A DNA stretch of 64,000 nucleotides. Origin: Botrytis cinerea B05.10 (Eukaryota; Ascomycota; Leotiomycetes; Helotiales; Sclerotiniaceae). Within the stretch, counting starts at the first letter, position 1. Each line of letters starts with the position of its first letter. The notes under the pieces are model-generated. The model was given only the letters and a program-made list of their open reading frames with translations, was not told where the DNA came from and ran no database searches. The translations under genes were made by a program, and so were the position numbers. Shown piece after piece: positions 11,184 to 22,909 of the stretch. The stretch lies in NCBI RefSeq assembly GCF_000143535.2, contig NC_037321.1, positions 2,288,959 through 2,352,958 on the forward strand. Reading direction: 5' to 3'.

Positions 11184-13109
11184 AGCGAGAAAGATAAGGA
11201 ATAAGAGAGAGATAAACGATAGGCGTCAGATCACGTGCGGATCTATTTCCGCTTTTCAAGCTTTTGAATCTATCTTGGTATGAGCGTATCTATTCGCATG
11301 ATGTCATTTATATATTCATTGTAATTTACTGGCTCTATACATAGTCAACGTTCAGTCCTTCAGATCTATTTCTAAATAGTCTGCCTCCACGGCAGTGGCC
11401 TTCGGAGAGCCAGCGGAGCGTTATTTAAGCGTACAACAAATGGCTAATCACAGTTCATATATTGCGAGATATACAAGGCAATGGATGATATCGAACGATT
11501 GAAACATCGACATAGCCCTATTCAATAGATCTTATGTGTATATGCACCGTTCCAAATGATTTGGGGGTCGTTCGGTCATCTAGCATTCACAGCAAAAAAA
11601 AGCATCAAAGGGGTGTTTAACTCGTTCTATTCCTTCTTTCTTTCCTCCTAAGCGATGATCAAATCCTGACATCTTTCGACCAATTTCGCTTCTTTACAAC
11701 CATATATCAAATACACAGCGACATCCACGGCACTAAGAAGTCCCTCGGACGGAAAAGAGATCAAATGTGTTGAAACCGTGCAGTGTCATGTCTTTTTTTT
11801 TTCAGTTCATTGACTTGGTACAAACTCAGGCCAGACATTGAGTGTGTTGATGCCGCACTCATAATCGAAGTTATCTGACGATTACTGGTACAGAATAATC
11901 TGCCAGTCGTTAAGTAGTCAAATAATTGTCGTCTAGGATCTTAATCCATTCGATGGTGGGTTAAAGATCTCAAGGCTGACTCTAGGAATCTCGGATGGAC
12001 GGTTAATCAAACGGCTTAGCACATTTTAATTCGAAGTACAGTAGATGTATGGGTTTATTGTTACCATCAAGTGCTTACCTTACTGCGCCTATTCATGGTG
12101 GGGCTGGCGAAGAATACGATGTCAAACTTACCTCGGCGTCCTTTTGTTAGGGAGGTTAAGGATCACGATACGAGATTAGGTACTGTGCCAGGAATTTCTC
12201 ATTCAATCTCATTTTGAAGGCAACGGTGAAATCTACATCCAGTTCAGCCTTCAGGTTATTTTTCATCTGGAATGGAATGGCATGGCCGAGTTCAGGTATC
12301 AACAAGAATATTTCTGGTACTTTCTTCTTGAATTGGAAAATTCAGGATGAAGCAGCGCCTAATTGGATAATCCTGAGTCAGTCTAGATTTATATTACAAA
12401 AGCAACAACACAGGATGCACAGCTCGTCACAAATCCACTTCAATCTCCCAATTTGCTTTTACTTGTGAGCAAATCAAGAAAACATTGGAGTCTAGACAGC
12501 CAATCGATTCTTCCCCTATTACTTGGCATGATCCAATTTCCAAAAACCACAAAAATTATATGCAGGTACCAACGATTAGATGAATTAAGGAGACCCAACC
12601 TTTAAATATATGGTTATATATGACTGGGTCGGTTAAACAAATTCATCATATCCGAATGAACCGAACCAACGATCATTCAATCCCTTGTCTGTCATCAAGG
12701 ATTGAGATCAGGGATATATTCAATTTGGCCGTCATTCCATTGGCTTTTCATTTGACGTTCAAGTCGCTTACCCTTCCTTCCATACGCCACTGTTTCCAAT
12801 ATACAACCGGAGAGATAAATATATTAATTGGAAAACCTTCTGGGCAATTTTAATGGGTGTGCCTATATGTTTATAAGGAATAATCCCTCTCTACAATGAG
12901 CGCTTCTTCTCTCCCTCCTTCAAGCACCTTTGCTCCTCACGTTCATTGCTGAATATCACGCTCTTTTCGAAAGCTTTCGCATCTTTCATACATAGCTCCA
13001 AGTCGAGTTCATTCCCTCTTTTCAAGTACATATCTAAGTTTCCGGTCCGAGACCAAGTCAAACTAAGAATTTATCTACCCGCCGTTTCAATAACACAACC
13101 AAATTCAAA
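11184..13109. other. Intergenic region upstream of GH45 gene
   Basis: About 1.9 kb with no supported gene. ORFs at 12214-12468 and 12620-12853 lack any recognisable feature. The last ~250 bases contain TTATAA (12871) and pyrimidine-rich tracts, and probably form the core promoter and leader of the endoglucanase gene at 13110. The long upstream region is compatible with a regulated cell-wall-enzyme gene. Confidence 0.45.
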
Positions 13110-14253
13110 ATGCAGGTCCCAATGAAGTCTCTCGTCGCTCTCCTCCCTTTCTTCCTTCAAGTTAGTGCTCAAGCTTCTGGCTCCGGTACCACCACTCGTT
13201 ACTGGGATTGCTGCAAGCCATCTTGCGCCTGGTCTGGCAAAGCTACTCTCGAATCTGGCTCTGGACCTGTTGGAACTTGCGATATCAACGACTCACCTCT
13301 TTCAGACCCTACCGCAATTGCTGTTTCTGGATGTGATGGCGGAAACTCCTACATGTGCTCAGACCAATCTCCTTGGGCAGTTTCTGATGATTTGGCATAT
13401 GGTTATGCTGCCGTTAACATCGCTGGTGGAAGCGAGGCTTCATGGTGTTGTGCTTGTTATGAATTGACTTTCACCAGCACTGCTCTTGCTGGCAAGAAGA
13501 TGATTGTTCAAGCTACGTACGTTAAATACTATTTCCATTCATATCACTTTCCTTTTACCTGAATGTGTCTTCTAACATTACTTTGAATGCAGTAACACTG
13601 GTGGTGATCTTGGCTCAAACCAATTTGACTTGGCTATTCCAGGTGGAGGTGTTGGAATTTTCAATGGTTGCACAAAGGAATTCGGTGCTCCTTCCTCAGG
13701 ATGGGGTGCACAATATGGTGGTGTCGCCGCCGTTTCTTCCTGCGCAGCCTTCCCAGAGGCCCTTAAACCAGGTTGCAGCTTCAGATTCGATTGGTTCGAA
13801 GGTGCCGATAACCCAACTGTCAACTTCAAACAAGTCAACTGTCCAGCAGAATTGACCAAGAGCACTGGATGCAAGAGAGCTGATGATTCAAGTATGCCAG
13901 CTCCAGATGCTTCGGGAAGTGCATCCGCCTCCCCAGTTGCAAGCACTTCTGCCAAGACCTCTTCTGTTGCCCCAACTTCAGTTAGCTCTTCATCTGTTGT
14001 CGTAGCACCAAGCTCCGCAACCTCTAGCCCAGTCGTTGTTGTCCCAACTTCTGCAGCTTCTTCCAAGGCATCTTCTGCAGCAGTTGTCTCTCACCCAGTT
14101 GTCCCTTCTTCTGAGGCTTCCTCAGCACCAGCAGTTACTTCCCACTCTTCCGCCACCAAATCCGCAAAGACCAGTGTCGCCGCTCCTCATTCCACCTCTG
14201 CTTCAACTGGATACGGCAGTGGAGATGATGATGATACTTGCGATGCTGAGTAA
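13110..14253 (+). CDS. GH45 endo-beta-1,4-glucanase (secreted)
   Basis: Cleaves internal beta-1,4 linkages of cellulose outside the cell. Exons 13110-13516 and 13593-14253 (intron GTACGT..TCTAAC..GCAG, 76 bp) join in phase to 355 residues. A signal peptide covers ~1-21. The GH45 signature [14 protein letters not shown] follows at once, with nucleophile Asp ~33. The acid motif [13 protein letters not shown] spans the splice junction (Asp ~141). Cysteine spacing matches the family. After ~residue 230 comes a ~120-residue Ser/Ala/Thr/Val-rich tail with SSA/SSV/TSA repeats, ending in an acidic GSGDDDDTC segment. A fungal cellulose-binding CBM1 would be expected after such a linker but is absent. 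The tail may be O-glycosylated and could bind wall or membrane, but no clear GPI site is seen. Confidence 0.93.
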
Positions 14254-15095
14254 ATTACGAAACCAGGAGTTTTGACACAGAACAGAGCTTGGTGGATCGT
14301 AAAGGTAGAGGTAGAGATAGATGATAGATGATATGAGAACGATGGCTGGGTAGAGAGCCGGTCAAAGATGATGAGATACCTTCTTGTAATTATTTTCCCA
14401 ATCGCAAAATTCAAATATGAATTGAACCAAATTTTGACAACACCATTCTCCTTCTATTGCTTGTGAAGTTTCGCAAATCGTGAAAAATAACATAGGGAAC
14501 GGATTTGAAATAATTACATTGCCAAACCATTCTCACAATTGCAGCTTCCCTCCACTGTACCCACCCATACACCAATATAAAATTCCAGCATCATCCCGTC
14601 TCCTTAAAGCTCATTTCACATCTTCGTACCAATCATTGATTCGAATTCATTCAATGGTCAAAATAAGATTGTAGATAAAGTTCGTTCATCAAACGTACCC
14701 AGGTTGCGTTATCCATAACACTTTATTTTATGGAGACTTCATTTCATGGATTGGGACCCGCATTTGTATTTTTTTTTTGGAATTGTCTGTGAGAGCCTTG
14801 TCGTCTTTCATCGATGCGATAACTGAAGTATTTTACCTTGGCTTTGGAGCTGTTATTCATGTCCGAATTCCTTGGAATGAGCAATTGAATAGAATGGGGT
14901 AGGTTTCGTGCGCTTCAAAGAAATTTGTCTAACGTTTCGTTACAGATATGTCCCAAGACTCTGAATCTATTTATTAATGTATTAATTCTCCCGTAACCGC
15001 ACGCTAAATACTATGCCTCATAAATTTTTAACGCCAATTCTCACAGACAGCCAAGAGATTCTCCATCGAGCGTCCATCAGCCCCTTTAACCCAAT
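14254..15095. other. Intergenic region between convergent genes
   Basis: About 0.84 kb between the 3' ends of the GH45 and Esa1 genes. Only short unsupported ORFs and homopolymer T runs occur. No RNA gene or repeat was recognised. Confidence 0.5.
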
Positions 15096-16810
15096 CTACC
15101 AACCCCACGTTCTATCCACCAACTTAAACGGTTTCCAAACAATCCTTGAAGGATCGATCACCCTCTTCGGCTTTAATTTCTGCTTTTCCCTCATCGCCTC
15201 ATGTCTCTTGATCAATGCCGTCGGCAAAACCATCTTGTGTTCTCCCTTATGATAAACCTGCATCTTCAGCGCCTGTAACGTATGTTCTACATCAGCACTC
15301 GTCATATTGAGCTTTTGCGATAAACCTTCTATACTAATTCTCTCGTCTTTTTCATTATGAATCAAAAGCTCTTCAACAATGCGTTCGGTCCAATATTGTC
15401 GATATGAGAGAAGACCGAGATCGGATAGGGGTTTTTCGGGCGAACCGAGCTTTCCTTCGATCTTCGAGAGCTCATAGGAGAAATTGATTAGGAGTCTCCC
15501 GTAACCTTTACGTTGATATTGCGGAAGTGTCAGAATACAAGCTACGTTATAACCATCCGCACTTTCCTTTTCTTTTGAGAAATATCCCACTAAATGAAAC
15601 CCTTTCTCGTCCCGTGAGCACATGACATAAAACAAGAAAGGATCCACGTCGTAGTAAAGAGTTTTGTGATCCAGAAACATCTTGGATATGAGGCACAAGT
15701 TTCGACACCAAGTTCGTTGACGTCGACCATCGATTTCGAAGAAAGAGACGTAGTCATCCCGATAAATTTCATTTCCGGGAGGGTGTTGTAACGTACACTT
15801 GCCTCGATGACGAGTGAAGGCTTTGAGGTCTCCGTAATAAGACAAACAAAATTCACAGATGTACATGAGATCTTCTTGAGTAAATGCTTCAGGGTATGGG
15901 GAGAAATACCAGGGGTAAAGTTCGAATTTACCGAATTGCACTTTGGAAATATTTCGAATACGTGATATCTCGGCTTGATTTTGAGTCATCGAACCACTTG
16001 TGCGTAATTTTTCGATTTCTTCTTTTGGACTGAATTGCTGAGCAGGTTCATTCTTTGCATTTGCTGCTTCAGTAGCAGCTTCATCGACATCCATAGGATC
16101 GTTGGCTTCAGGCGTAGCATCAAGGTCTAATGCCATGGTGAGTTTTGCATCTCCATCAGCATCCGGAGTCTGTCTTTGAGACTCCGCAAATTCAGACCAT
16201 GGAGGAGCATTTGAACCGGATTCTGAGACTACAGAATCTTCTCTCTTGCTTGCTTGAGTTGGTCGTTTTTGATTCTTCTTGTTGCCAACGATGGTCTTTT
16301 TCCCAGCTGGAGGAGCTTTCGACTTTTCCTTTGGTTTCTCGGGAGCTGGCCATTCAACGTCTTGAGTAAAATCTATCCTTATGGCAGGAACCCATTCATC
16401 TAGACGTTTGTTGAAATTATCGAAATTGCAATAAAATTGACGACCACTTTTCGTCTCTTTTATACTCAGAATTTCTGCTCTTCTAAGTGCACCATCCTGA
16501 CGTGGAATTAGTAACAGGATTTTTGGGTAGAGCAAATTGACAAGTTCTTGGTCTCCAAAAACATGGAGAAATAGAAGCAAAGGCAAAAAGAGGATGATTG
16601 ATGTTCAAGTGGTGAAGCAAATACATGTGGCTACTAACCTTCTGTACCATCGCTATACATCCTACCCTGCAGGCATCCGTTAGCACCATTAATCTTGCGA
16701 CCGTGGAATTGTGCCAGAACTCACCCCAATGTATCAATCGTCGCCTTACTCTTCTGCTTAGGTACTGGAGTTCCCACAGAACTATCTTTATCTTGCGACG
16801 GACCTGTCAT
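15096..16810 (-). CDS. ESA1: MYST histone acetyltransferase Esa1 (NuA4 catalytic subunit)
   Basis: Acetylates histone H4/H2A and other nuclear proteins as the catalytic subunit of NuA4. Three minus-strand exons (16810-16725, 16666-16639, 16496-15096) join in phase to 504 residues. The middle exon is only 28 nt and encodes GVGCIAMVQK of the Tudor-knot chromodomain; without it the chromodomain would be broken. Domains: chromodomain (~25-85), a low-complexity K/A/E-rich linker, a C2HC zinc finger (YICEFCLSYYGDLKAF..RHRGKC), and the MYST core with acetyl-CoA motif QYQRKGYGRLLI. The catalytic Cys in ACILTLPQ, the general-base Glu in GSPEKPLSDLGLLSY and the autoacetylated Lys in FLDHKTLYYDVD are all present. 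Length and order match fungal Esa1. It is divergent from the Rex4 gene. Confidence 0.95.
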
Positions 16811-17130
16811 GATGGAATTCAATGATTATTTTGATGGGGATGAATTGATTCTCGATTGATCTTGATTGATTTATCACTATGTAGCTGCTTGTTGGTTCTT
16901 GTGTTTGGAGGGCAAAATTGTTAAAACAAGGCTGTGGAAACAATGTTCTCGCATTTTCTTTAGCCTTCGATAACCTTAGTACTCACTAGGTAGGCAAGGC
17001 ACTTTTATCGGCCAGAGCCTTGCCTTATCGAAATTCATTTTATTGACTTGGTGAAAACCCAACCCTCAAATTTTATTTCTCGGGCAACTACATTGACAAC
17101 ATCAACAACGGAATATGCAAAGAAAAAGTC
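16811..17130. promoter_or_regulatory. Bidirectional promoter region ESA1/REX4
   Basis: A 320-bp interval between the divergent start codons of the Esa1 and Rex4 genes. It must hold both core promoters. No clear TATA box was seen, as expected for housekeeping genes. It is inferred from gene arrangement only. Confidence 0.5.
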
Positions 17131-18132
17131 ATGGCACCAGTTTTATCAAGTAATTGGAAGAATCTTCAAGCAGCATTAAAGAAAGCCCCCAACCCAGAAC
17201 CAGATGCGAAGAAACGAAAAGCTGCAGAACCTTCGGAAAGAACGAAAGACAGTATCGCAAAGCGCAGAAGATTAGAAGGCCTCGCAGTAAAACCTCGACC
17301 AATCGCAGACGCCAAAGGGATTCCGAAGAAGGGAAAGATGGGAGCAATGGGAAGCTCACCAGCTTTAGACTCAACAGAAGATGATACGCCACTTCCTAAG
17401 AATGCACCGTCTGCTTCTCTGGCACTCTGGGCGGAAGACAATGACATATCGGCGAAAGATCTTGCGGAAGCTTATGGAGGCAATTTGAAAGATACAACCA
17501 TTCAAGGCGCTCGAGCCGACAAAATCAATGGCGGGCTCTCGGAAGACGTTGATATAGGGAAATACATTGGAATAGATTGCGAAATGGTAGGTGTAGGAGG
17601 TTCTGAAGATAGATCGGTATTGGCTCGAGTTAGTATTGTCAATTTCCATGGCACGCAGGTATACGATTCTTTTGTGCGACCCAAAGAATTTGTTACGGAT
17701 TGGAGAACTCATGTTTCTGGGGTTTCGACGAAAAATATGGCGACGGCGAGGGAATTTGATGAGGTGCAGAGGGATGTGGCCGAGATTTTGAAGGGAAGGA
17801 TATTGGTGGGACATGCGATAAAGAATGATTTGGAAGCTATGATACTGAGCCACCCAAAGAGAGACATACGGGATACGTCAAAATTTTCGGGCTTCAGAAA
17901 ATATAGCAACGGGAGAACACCGAGTCTGAAGAAGTTGTCCAAGGAGATACTGGGTGTGGATATACAAGGCGGTGAACATTCTAGTATTGAGGATGCGAGG
18001 GCAACTATACTTTTGTTTAGGAAACACAAATCGGCTTTCGATACTGAACATGCGAAGCATCATCCTCCACACTCTGGTGTGTCCTCGAAGTCCAAGCCAA
18101 ACAGCAAGAAGAAGAAGAAAGGGAAGCGTTGA
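17131..18132 (+). CDS. REX4: RNA exonuclease 4 (Rex4, DEDDh 3'-5' exonuclease)
   Basis: Single exon, 333 residues, nucleolar 3'-5' exonuclease of the REXO4 family, tied to rRNA processing. The basic N-terminus (~1-60, with KKRK and AKRRR clusters) is a likely nuclear/nucleolar targeting region. The exonuclease domain runs ~145-305 with all DEDDh residues: D and E in YIGIDCEMVGVG, D in LVGHAIKNDLEAM, and H plus D in HSSIEDARATILLF. A lysine-rich C-terminus (KKKKKGKR) closes the protein. Family-typical features include VSGVSTKNM and TPSLKKLSKEILG. No anomalies. Confidence 0.95.
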   Translation: MAPVLSSNWKNLQAALKKAPNPEPDAKKRKAAEPSERTKDSIAKRRRLEGLAVKPRPIADAKGIPKKGKMGAMGSSPALDSTEDDTPLPKNAPSASLALWAEDNDISAKDLAEAYGGNLKDTTIQGARADKINGGLSEDVDIGKYIGIDCEMVGVGGSEDRSVLARVSIVNFHGTQVYDSFVRPKEFVTDWRTHVSGVSTKNMATAREFDEVQRDVAEILKGRILVGHAIKNDLEAMILSHPKRDIRDTSKFSGFRKYSNGRTPSLKKLSKEILGVDIQGGEHSSIEDARATILLFRKHKSAFDTEHAKHHPPHSGVSSKSKPNSKKKKKGKR

Positions 18133-18569
18133 AGATTCTCAAGGCCACCACGATGTGAATGGCGATGGAGTTGCGACTTTACTTTATTATAAATAAGTGA
18201 ACAAGAATATTGCTAATGCAGATATTGGCTTTCAGTGGAGTTGGGAGTTTGGTTGGCGTTGAGAAAGAGACTCATTAACTCGAGCGATGGTTTCAAAATC
18301 CAAAGACCCTTTTACGAGCATCGATATAACAATTACATCCAGCTAGGCACTGTTTGCTCAGCAAGCACAAGAAAAGCCAGCACTAATAATATACTATGGG
18401 TTCCACGACAAACATGACAAGTCTATATGGTCTAACACACTGCCACCCTAATGCAGTGCCAATTCTTCTAAGACTTTTCAAAATTAGAAAAATTCATTAC
18501 CCCTCCCATCCATGGACTCCAAGCGCTGCAGAAAAAAGTTACCCTCAATTGTGAACCGGGATCTCGAAA
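18133..18569. other. Intergenic region between convergent genes
   Basis: 437 bp between the Rex4 and cyclopropane-synthase stop codons. Presumably both 3' UTRs. Nothing else seen. Confidence 0.55.
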
Positions 18570-20139
18570 TTATAGGGGAATGCCATCCATCAATTCCAAT
18601 GCTCCTTCTCTACCAACTGTGATTATTGCATCTCCAAGTGTCTTTGTTGCAAATCCTGCTTCGCAATATGTGAAATAGTACTGAATGAGCATGTTAGCGC
18701 ATGTTATATTGGGATACGTTTGTGTGGTGCATATGGAAATACGTACCTCCCACTTCTTTCTGAATACTTCTACCTCCCTCTCTCCCATCTCCTTGTGCTC
18801 CGCCATCAAGGCAGGTCTAATTCTTGACTCGAAATTTGTCAAGAACTTTTCCTTCCATAATCGCAACGTCTTCGCATAATGACCTCCGATGTTCTCCACC
18901 TTTTCAACAACCAAAGTTCCCTCCGAGGCTTTGGTGATGTTGTCGATTAATTGTGTGACGGAAGGAAGATGGCCACCGGGGAAAATATACTTTCGAATAA
19001 AATCCTCGCCCTTTGCATACGCCTCATATCGACCCTCCGGCATAGTAATGCATTGGAACACAGCGATTCCATCTGGTTTCAATAGTCGATGAATGCAGGA
19101 GAAATAGGTCTCCAGATATTCTGCCCCAACAGCTTCGAGCATCTCAATGGAAATTATCTTATCATAAGGTTGTTTTGGTACGGGTAGTGCTCGATAGTCC
19201 ATAAGTTTCACTTCAATTCTATCCGCGAAGCCGGCTGCGAAAATGCGCTTTTCGGCTAAGGCCTTTTGTTCAACAGACAAAGTCAAACTTGTTACACGAC
19301 ATCCTGTTCGTTTAACGGCTTGAATGGCAAATGAGCCCCATCCAGTCCCAATCTCCAATACATGATCTGAGGGTTTGATTTTTGCCCCGTCTATGAATCG
19401 ATCGAGTTTCGTTCTTTGTGCTTCTTCAAGTGTTTCCTCTTCAAATTCGAATGAGGCGCTAGAAATTGATTTCCATATCGGGCATGAATATGTCATATCA
19501 TCGGAAAGGAATGCAGCAAACATTTCATTAGAAATGTCGTAATGCGCGGAGACGTTGAGGAGGGAATTGGACAGAGTGTTGGTACTCCGGGCGAGTCCTG
19601 TAATAGTGGCGGCGATAGAGGAGGTTAGAGTTGTGGCATTTGCCAATTGATTGCGATTTTGGATAAAAAGCTAGAAATGGCTTTTAGTATGAAATTGTAA
19701 GATTGTGCGACCCGGGGAAAACCTAACATACTTCGAAAAAGCCAGTCAAGTCATCACATTCGACCTCTCCCAACATATACGCCTCCGCAAAACCCATATC
19801 GGCAAACAGGAATAGGCGCACCCAAAATGCTTGATTGATAACTCTCAATTCTATCTTTCTTGCTGCACCAGCTTTCCGCGGGTTGTGATTACCATTTACG
19901 CCATTGACTCCATTGGCCTTGTGTTCCTTTGCAATCTTCGCCCCATAACTTATTGTTTTTCCAGTTTCGGCATCAGTTACGAGGAGTGTACCACGCTCAA
20001 TTCGTCCGAACAATGAAGTGACAGCAGCTTTGGACACAGAAAGGGCTGGACCCCAAGTCAAACCACCAATTGTACTCTTGAGATAGTCGGCACTCTTGGT
20101 TATGGGCGCAGTGACGGCGTCGGGGAGGTAGGAAGCCAT
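18570..20139 (-). CDS. Cyclopropane-fatty-acyl-phospholipid synthase-like methyltransferase
   Basis: Predicted SAM-dependent enzyme that adds a methylene or methyl group to unsaturated acyl chains of phospholipids. Exons 20139-19732, 19670-18747 and 18680-18570 join to 480 residues. The last intron (66 bp, GTACGT..TTCAG) is a multiple of three with no stop, so the ORF also reads through it; I treat it as an intron because the donor and acceptor are good and its removal restores a continuous WEYYFTYCEAGF. The N-terminal domain (~1-150) is the CFAS accessory region (AEAYMLGEVECDDLTGFFE). The Rossmann methyltransferase carries SAM motif VLEIGTGWGSFAIQ, ISIEMLEAVG and the family segment KYIFPGGHLPSV. 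The length is close to fungal and bacterial CFA synthases. Its in vivo lipid product is unknown. Confidence 0.9.
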
Positions 20140-22008
20140 TATGGTGATAGGAAAGCTTCTTTGGGGAAATCGAGAAGAAAAACTTAGGAAATTATTGTAT
20201 TAACGACCTGCGCGTGTAGAGAGGGATGTATGAAAATATCAATTGAATGGACAGGAGGGTGAAGGGCGAGAAGACTATTTCCTCGGTCGAGGTACTAGCT
20301 GGGCGGTGCCGGTAGTGCCGTGGGTGGGAACCTTTTCTGCTGTGGAGACTGAGCAAGCTATCACGACGCTAGGTGTTGAGCTTGAGCTTTGCACCACCAC
20401 CGATTTGATTGGGATTACGTTGAAAAAGGAACGGGAAGGAAGGGAAAAGAAAAGGAAAGAAAAAGAAGCAGAGACAGAGGAACTGGTAGATATCTCTCGT
20501 TCGCTGTTACGGGTATCAGCAGAAGTCAACACCACACAAAGTTGAGGGAAGAGATATAAAGGAAGAGGCAGCACTCACATTACGAATCTAGATCAAAAAA
20601 GCAACACGATCGAGAGCGAAGCATGAAAGACCCGGATGACGATGTTACCCGAAGACCGCCAAAACACTGAATGCTTGAGTGCACGGCAAGGAAACAAGGG
20701 CTAGGCAGAATGTGGATTAAGGAGGGGTGAAAATAGTTCATGCAGATGGGGAGCCCCGCTATTAGTGTATCTTGTCGGGAGATCTGTGTGGAACGCATCG
20801 ATATTTGGAAGTGCTTGGACTGTGAACTCAGACACCAATTGATCAAGCTTTTTGGGCTGGGAAGGAAGATGACTGGCACAGATGTAAATCAAAATATACA
20901 TGTAAACACACATGGAGAGAGATATTGCTTCGCACGTATAGACGATGTTTGAAAATGAGAATGTCCACGGTGAGACATGGTCGTGGGCATAACCCTCATC
21001 CCTCTTCCCAAGGTATGCACGATGCGCGTATCCATCAGATACATACAAGGATCTCCAATCGATCCAGTCTGCCGAGGGTCGCTGCTCATCTGGGTAGGAG
21101 TTTAGACCTTTAATTTTATTTTGCGCACACCATAGCTACTCAACTGAGCGCACTCGTACGTCCTACAAGAAAACAATTCGCGTGTTCGTATAAGGCTCAA
21201 CAAATTGACATGCGCGGTGTGAGCAATGTGAGTGGTGTGCCCACCGTCCATCCGGTGATGGTATCAAAGTCGTGACATCATCAATTGATCCTTTGCCGCA
21301 GCACACATATATCAAGGGGCATCTCCCAATGAAACCTTTCCCTCAGCACCTTCGGAGTCCGTACATTTCCGCAGCGAAACGATGTGTATACCTCTTTCCC
21401 ACTCTTGCAAAGAGTCGTCCGCATCGAGGGCCATACGCGAGAGAGAAAGGCATGGGAATCGTAACCGTGGGAGATGGCATTTGAAAGAAACTGTGGGTGA
21501 TTATATAATCTGCCAGGGGTAACATTCCGATTGACAACGTCCCGAGCCACTCTTTACGGATCGGATTGTGCTCCATCGGCCAGGAAAGGAAAGTCTTTGT
21601 CTTGTGGCGGGGTGGGGAAGAGGTGTCACGTGTCTCAAGGGTGTATGGAGGATACACCTGGAGAGGCACAAATTAGCAGAAGGGGTAGATGGACCGTATC
21701 ATGGGCTTCATTCATGTCTACCGCGTTATCGGAGGATGACTCAACTCAACCCGCAGAGACGGAGAAAGCAATGGCGGCACGTGGGCAGGCAAGGCAGTTT
21801 GCGATCCAAGCCCAAGTAACCTTATTACAGTACTTTATCGCAAACGCGTCAAAGTCGCGTCTCTTGCGCCCATGCTCGTACTCACTACCAAAACCTTTGA
21901 TTTTTGAAAATACACATCAATGCAATTCTATTAAACCGACTCCGCACACTTTAACCACAAAACACTGCCCTCTCATACATACCGCAGAGATAAAAGTACA
22001 CAAACATC
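20140..22008. other. Long divergent intergenic region
   Basis: 1.87 kb between the divergent starts of the CFA-synthase-like gene and RNase H2 subunit C. Several overlapping ORFs on both strands (for example 20243-20545, 21343-21669 and 21531-22034) have no domain and overlap each other. The T/C-rich start of the minus transcript lies around 20,400-20,570. No RNA gene recognised. Confidence 0.4.
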
Positions 22009-22634
22009 ATGCTCGCGATCCGTCCACCATCTAATCAGTCTTCCTCAAAATCCACGAGAAAATACACACCCAATCTCATCCCGTGCCGCATAAACCACAC
22101 GGCTCCAATTAAGATCGAAAAAAGATATTGGGACCCCAAAATTACAAAGAATCAAAGGGGAAAAGAAGAATTGGTGTCATTTTTCAGAGGTAGAAGATTG
22201 ATTGGTAGGAAGGTTAAGGTCCCAGAAGGATGGAGGGGTGTTGTGTTGAGAGTGGGCGAAGAAATCATGCCACAAGAATCTACTGCTGAAGATGAGAGAC
22301 GGGAAGACGAGGAGGACGAGGATGAAGTGGTAGAAAAGGAAATCGAAACGAAGATAGCTGATGAAGAAGGCTCTTTTGATGACTTGACGGTATGGGGGCA
22401 TGAGTGCTTGGTTGATGCGAGTGGTGATATGGTCGTCAGAGGAATCGAAGAGTGGATGGCATGGGCGAGTGCGGTACGTTTTTCCTGTTCGATTGTTTTG
22501 GTAGTAGAATGGCAGGAGGAGAGGAGGAATAGAATTGGGCTCCGGAGAATAGTGGAATGAATTGTGCTAATTTGTCTTTGTTATAGATCCACGGCTGCGA
22601 CAACATTAGCAAGGAGGACGAAAAGTCGAATTAA
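22009..22634 (+). CDS. RNH203: Ribonuclease H2 subunit C (non-catalytic)
   Basis: Scaffold subunit of the RNase H2 complex, which removes ribonucleotides from DNA and RNA from RNA:DNA hybrids in the nucleus. Exons 22009-22473 and 22587-22634 (donor GTACGT, acceptor TTATAG) join in phase to 170 residues. Family hallmarks are clear: N-terminal LIPCRINHTAPIKIEKRYW, then SFFRGRRLIGRKVKVPEGWRG and, after a charged E/D-rich insert (~95-125), the C-terminal WGHECLVD and GIEEWMAWASAIHG. The short second exon supplies the final IHG segment. The acidic insert is typical of fungal versions. Confidence 0.9.
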
Positions 22635-22909
22635 TAAGTGGATCTTTACGTTTGGTATAATAGGATACGGGGGAGTTCTATGGCGTTATTACGGGCACAT
22701 TGATTGTTACTATTTGTTGCATCCAGTCTCATGCTAGACACATGAATTGATACTGAATGAAGAGTGCAAAATATAACATCAAGTCCTTTGGATGTCTATC
22801 GTTGGAGCACAATGGAAAGGGTTAAAAGCCTACTCGACACTCGAAAGGTCGGATGAGAATATGATATGAGATTTACAAGCAAAGCGATGGGTGTATAAAT
22901 AGCGCCAGA

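Noticed and set aside
20243..22034. Several ORFs up to 167 codons between the CFA-synthase and RNase H2C genes
   Set aside because: They overlap each other on both strands, show no domain and have no consistent splice extension.
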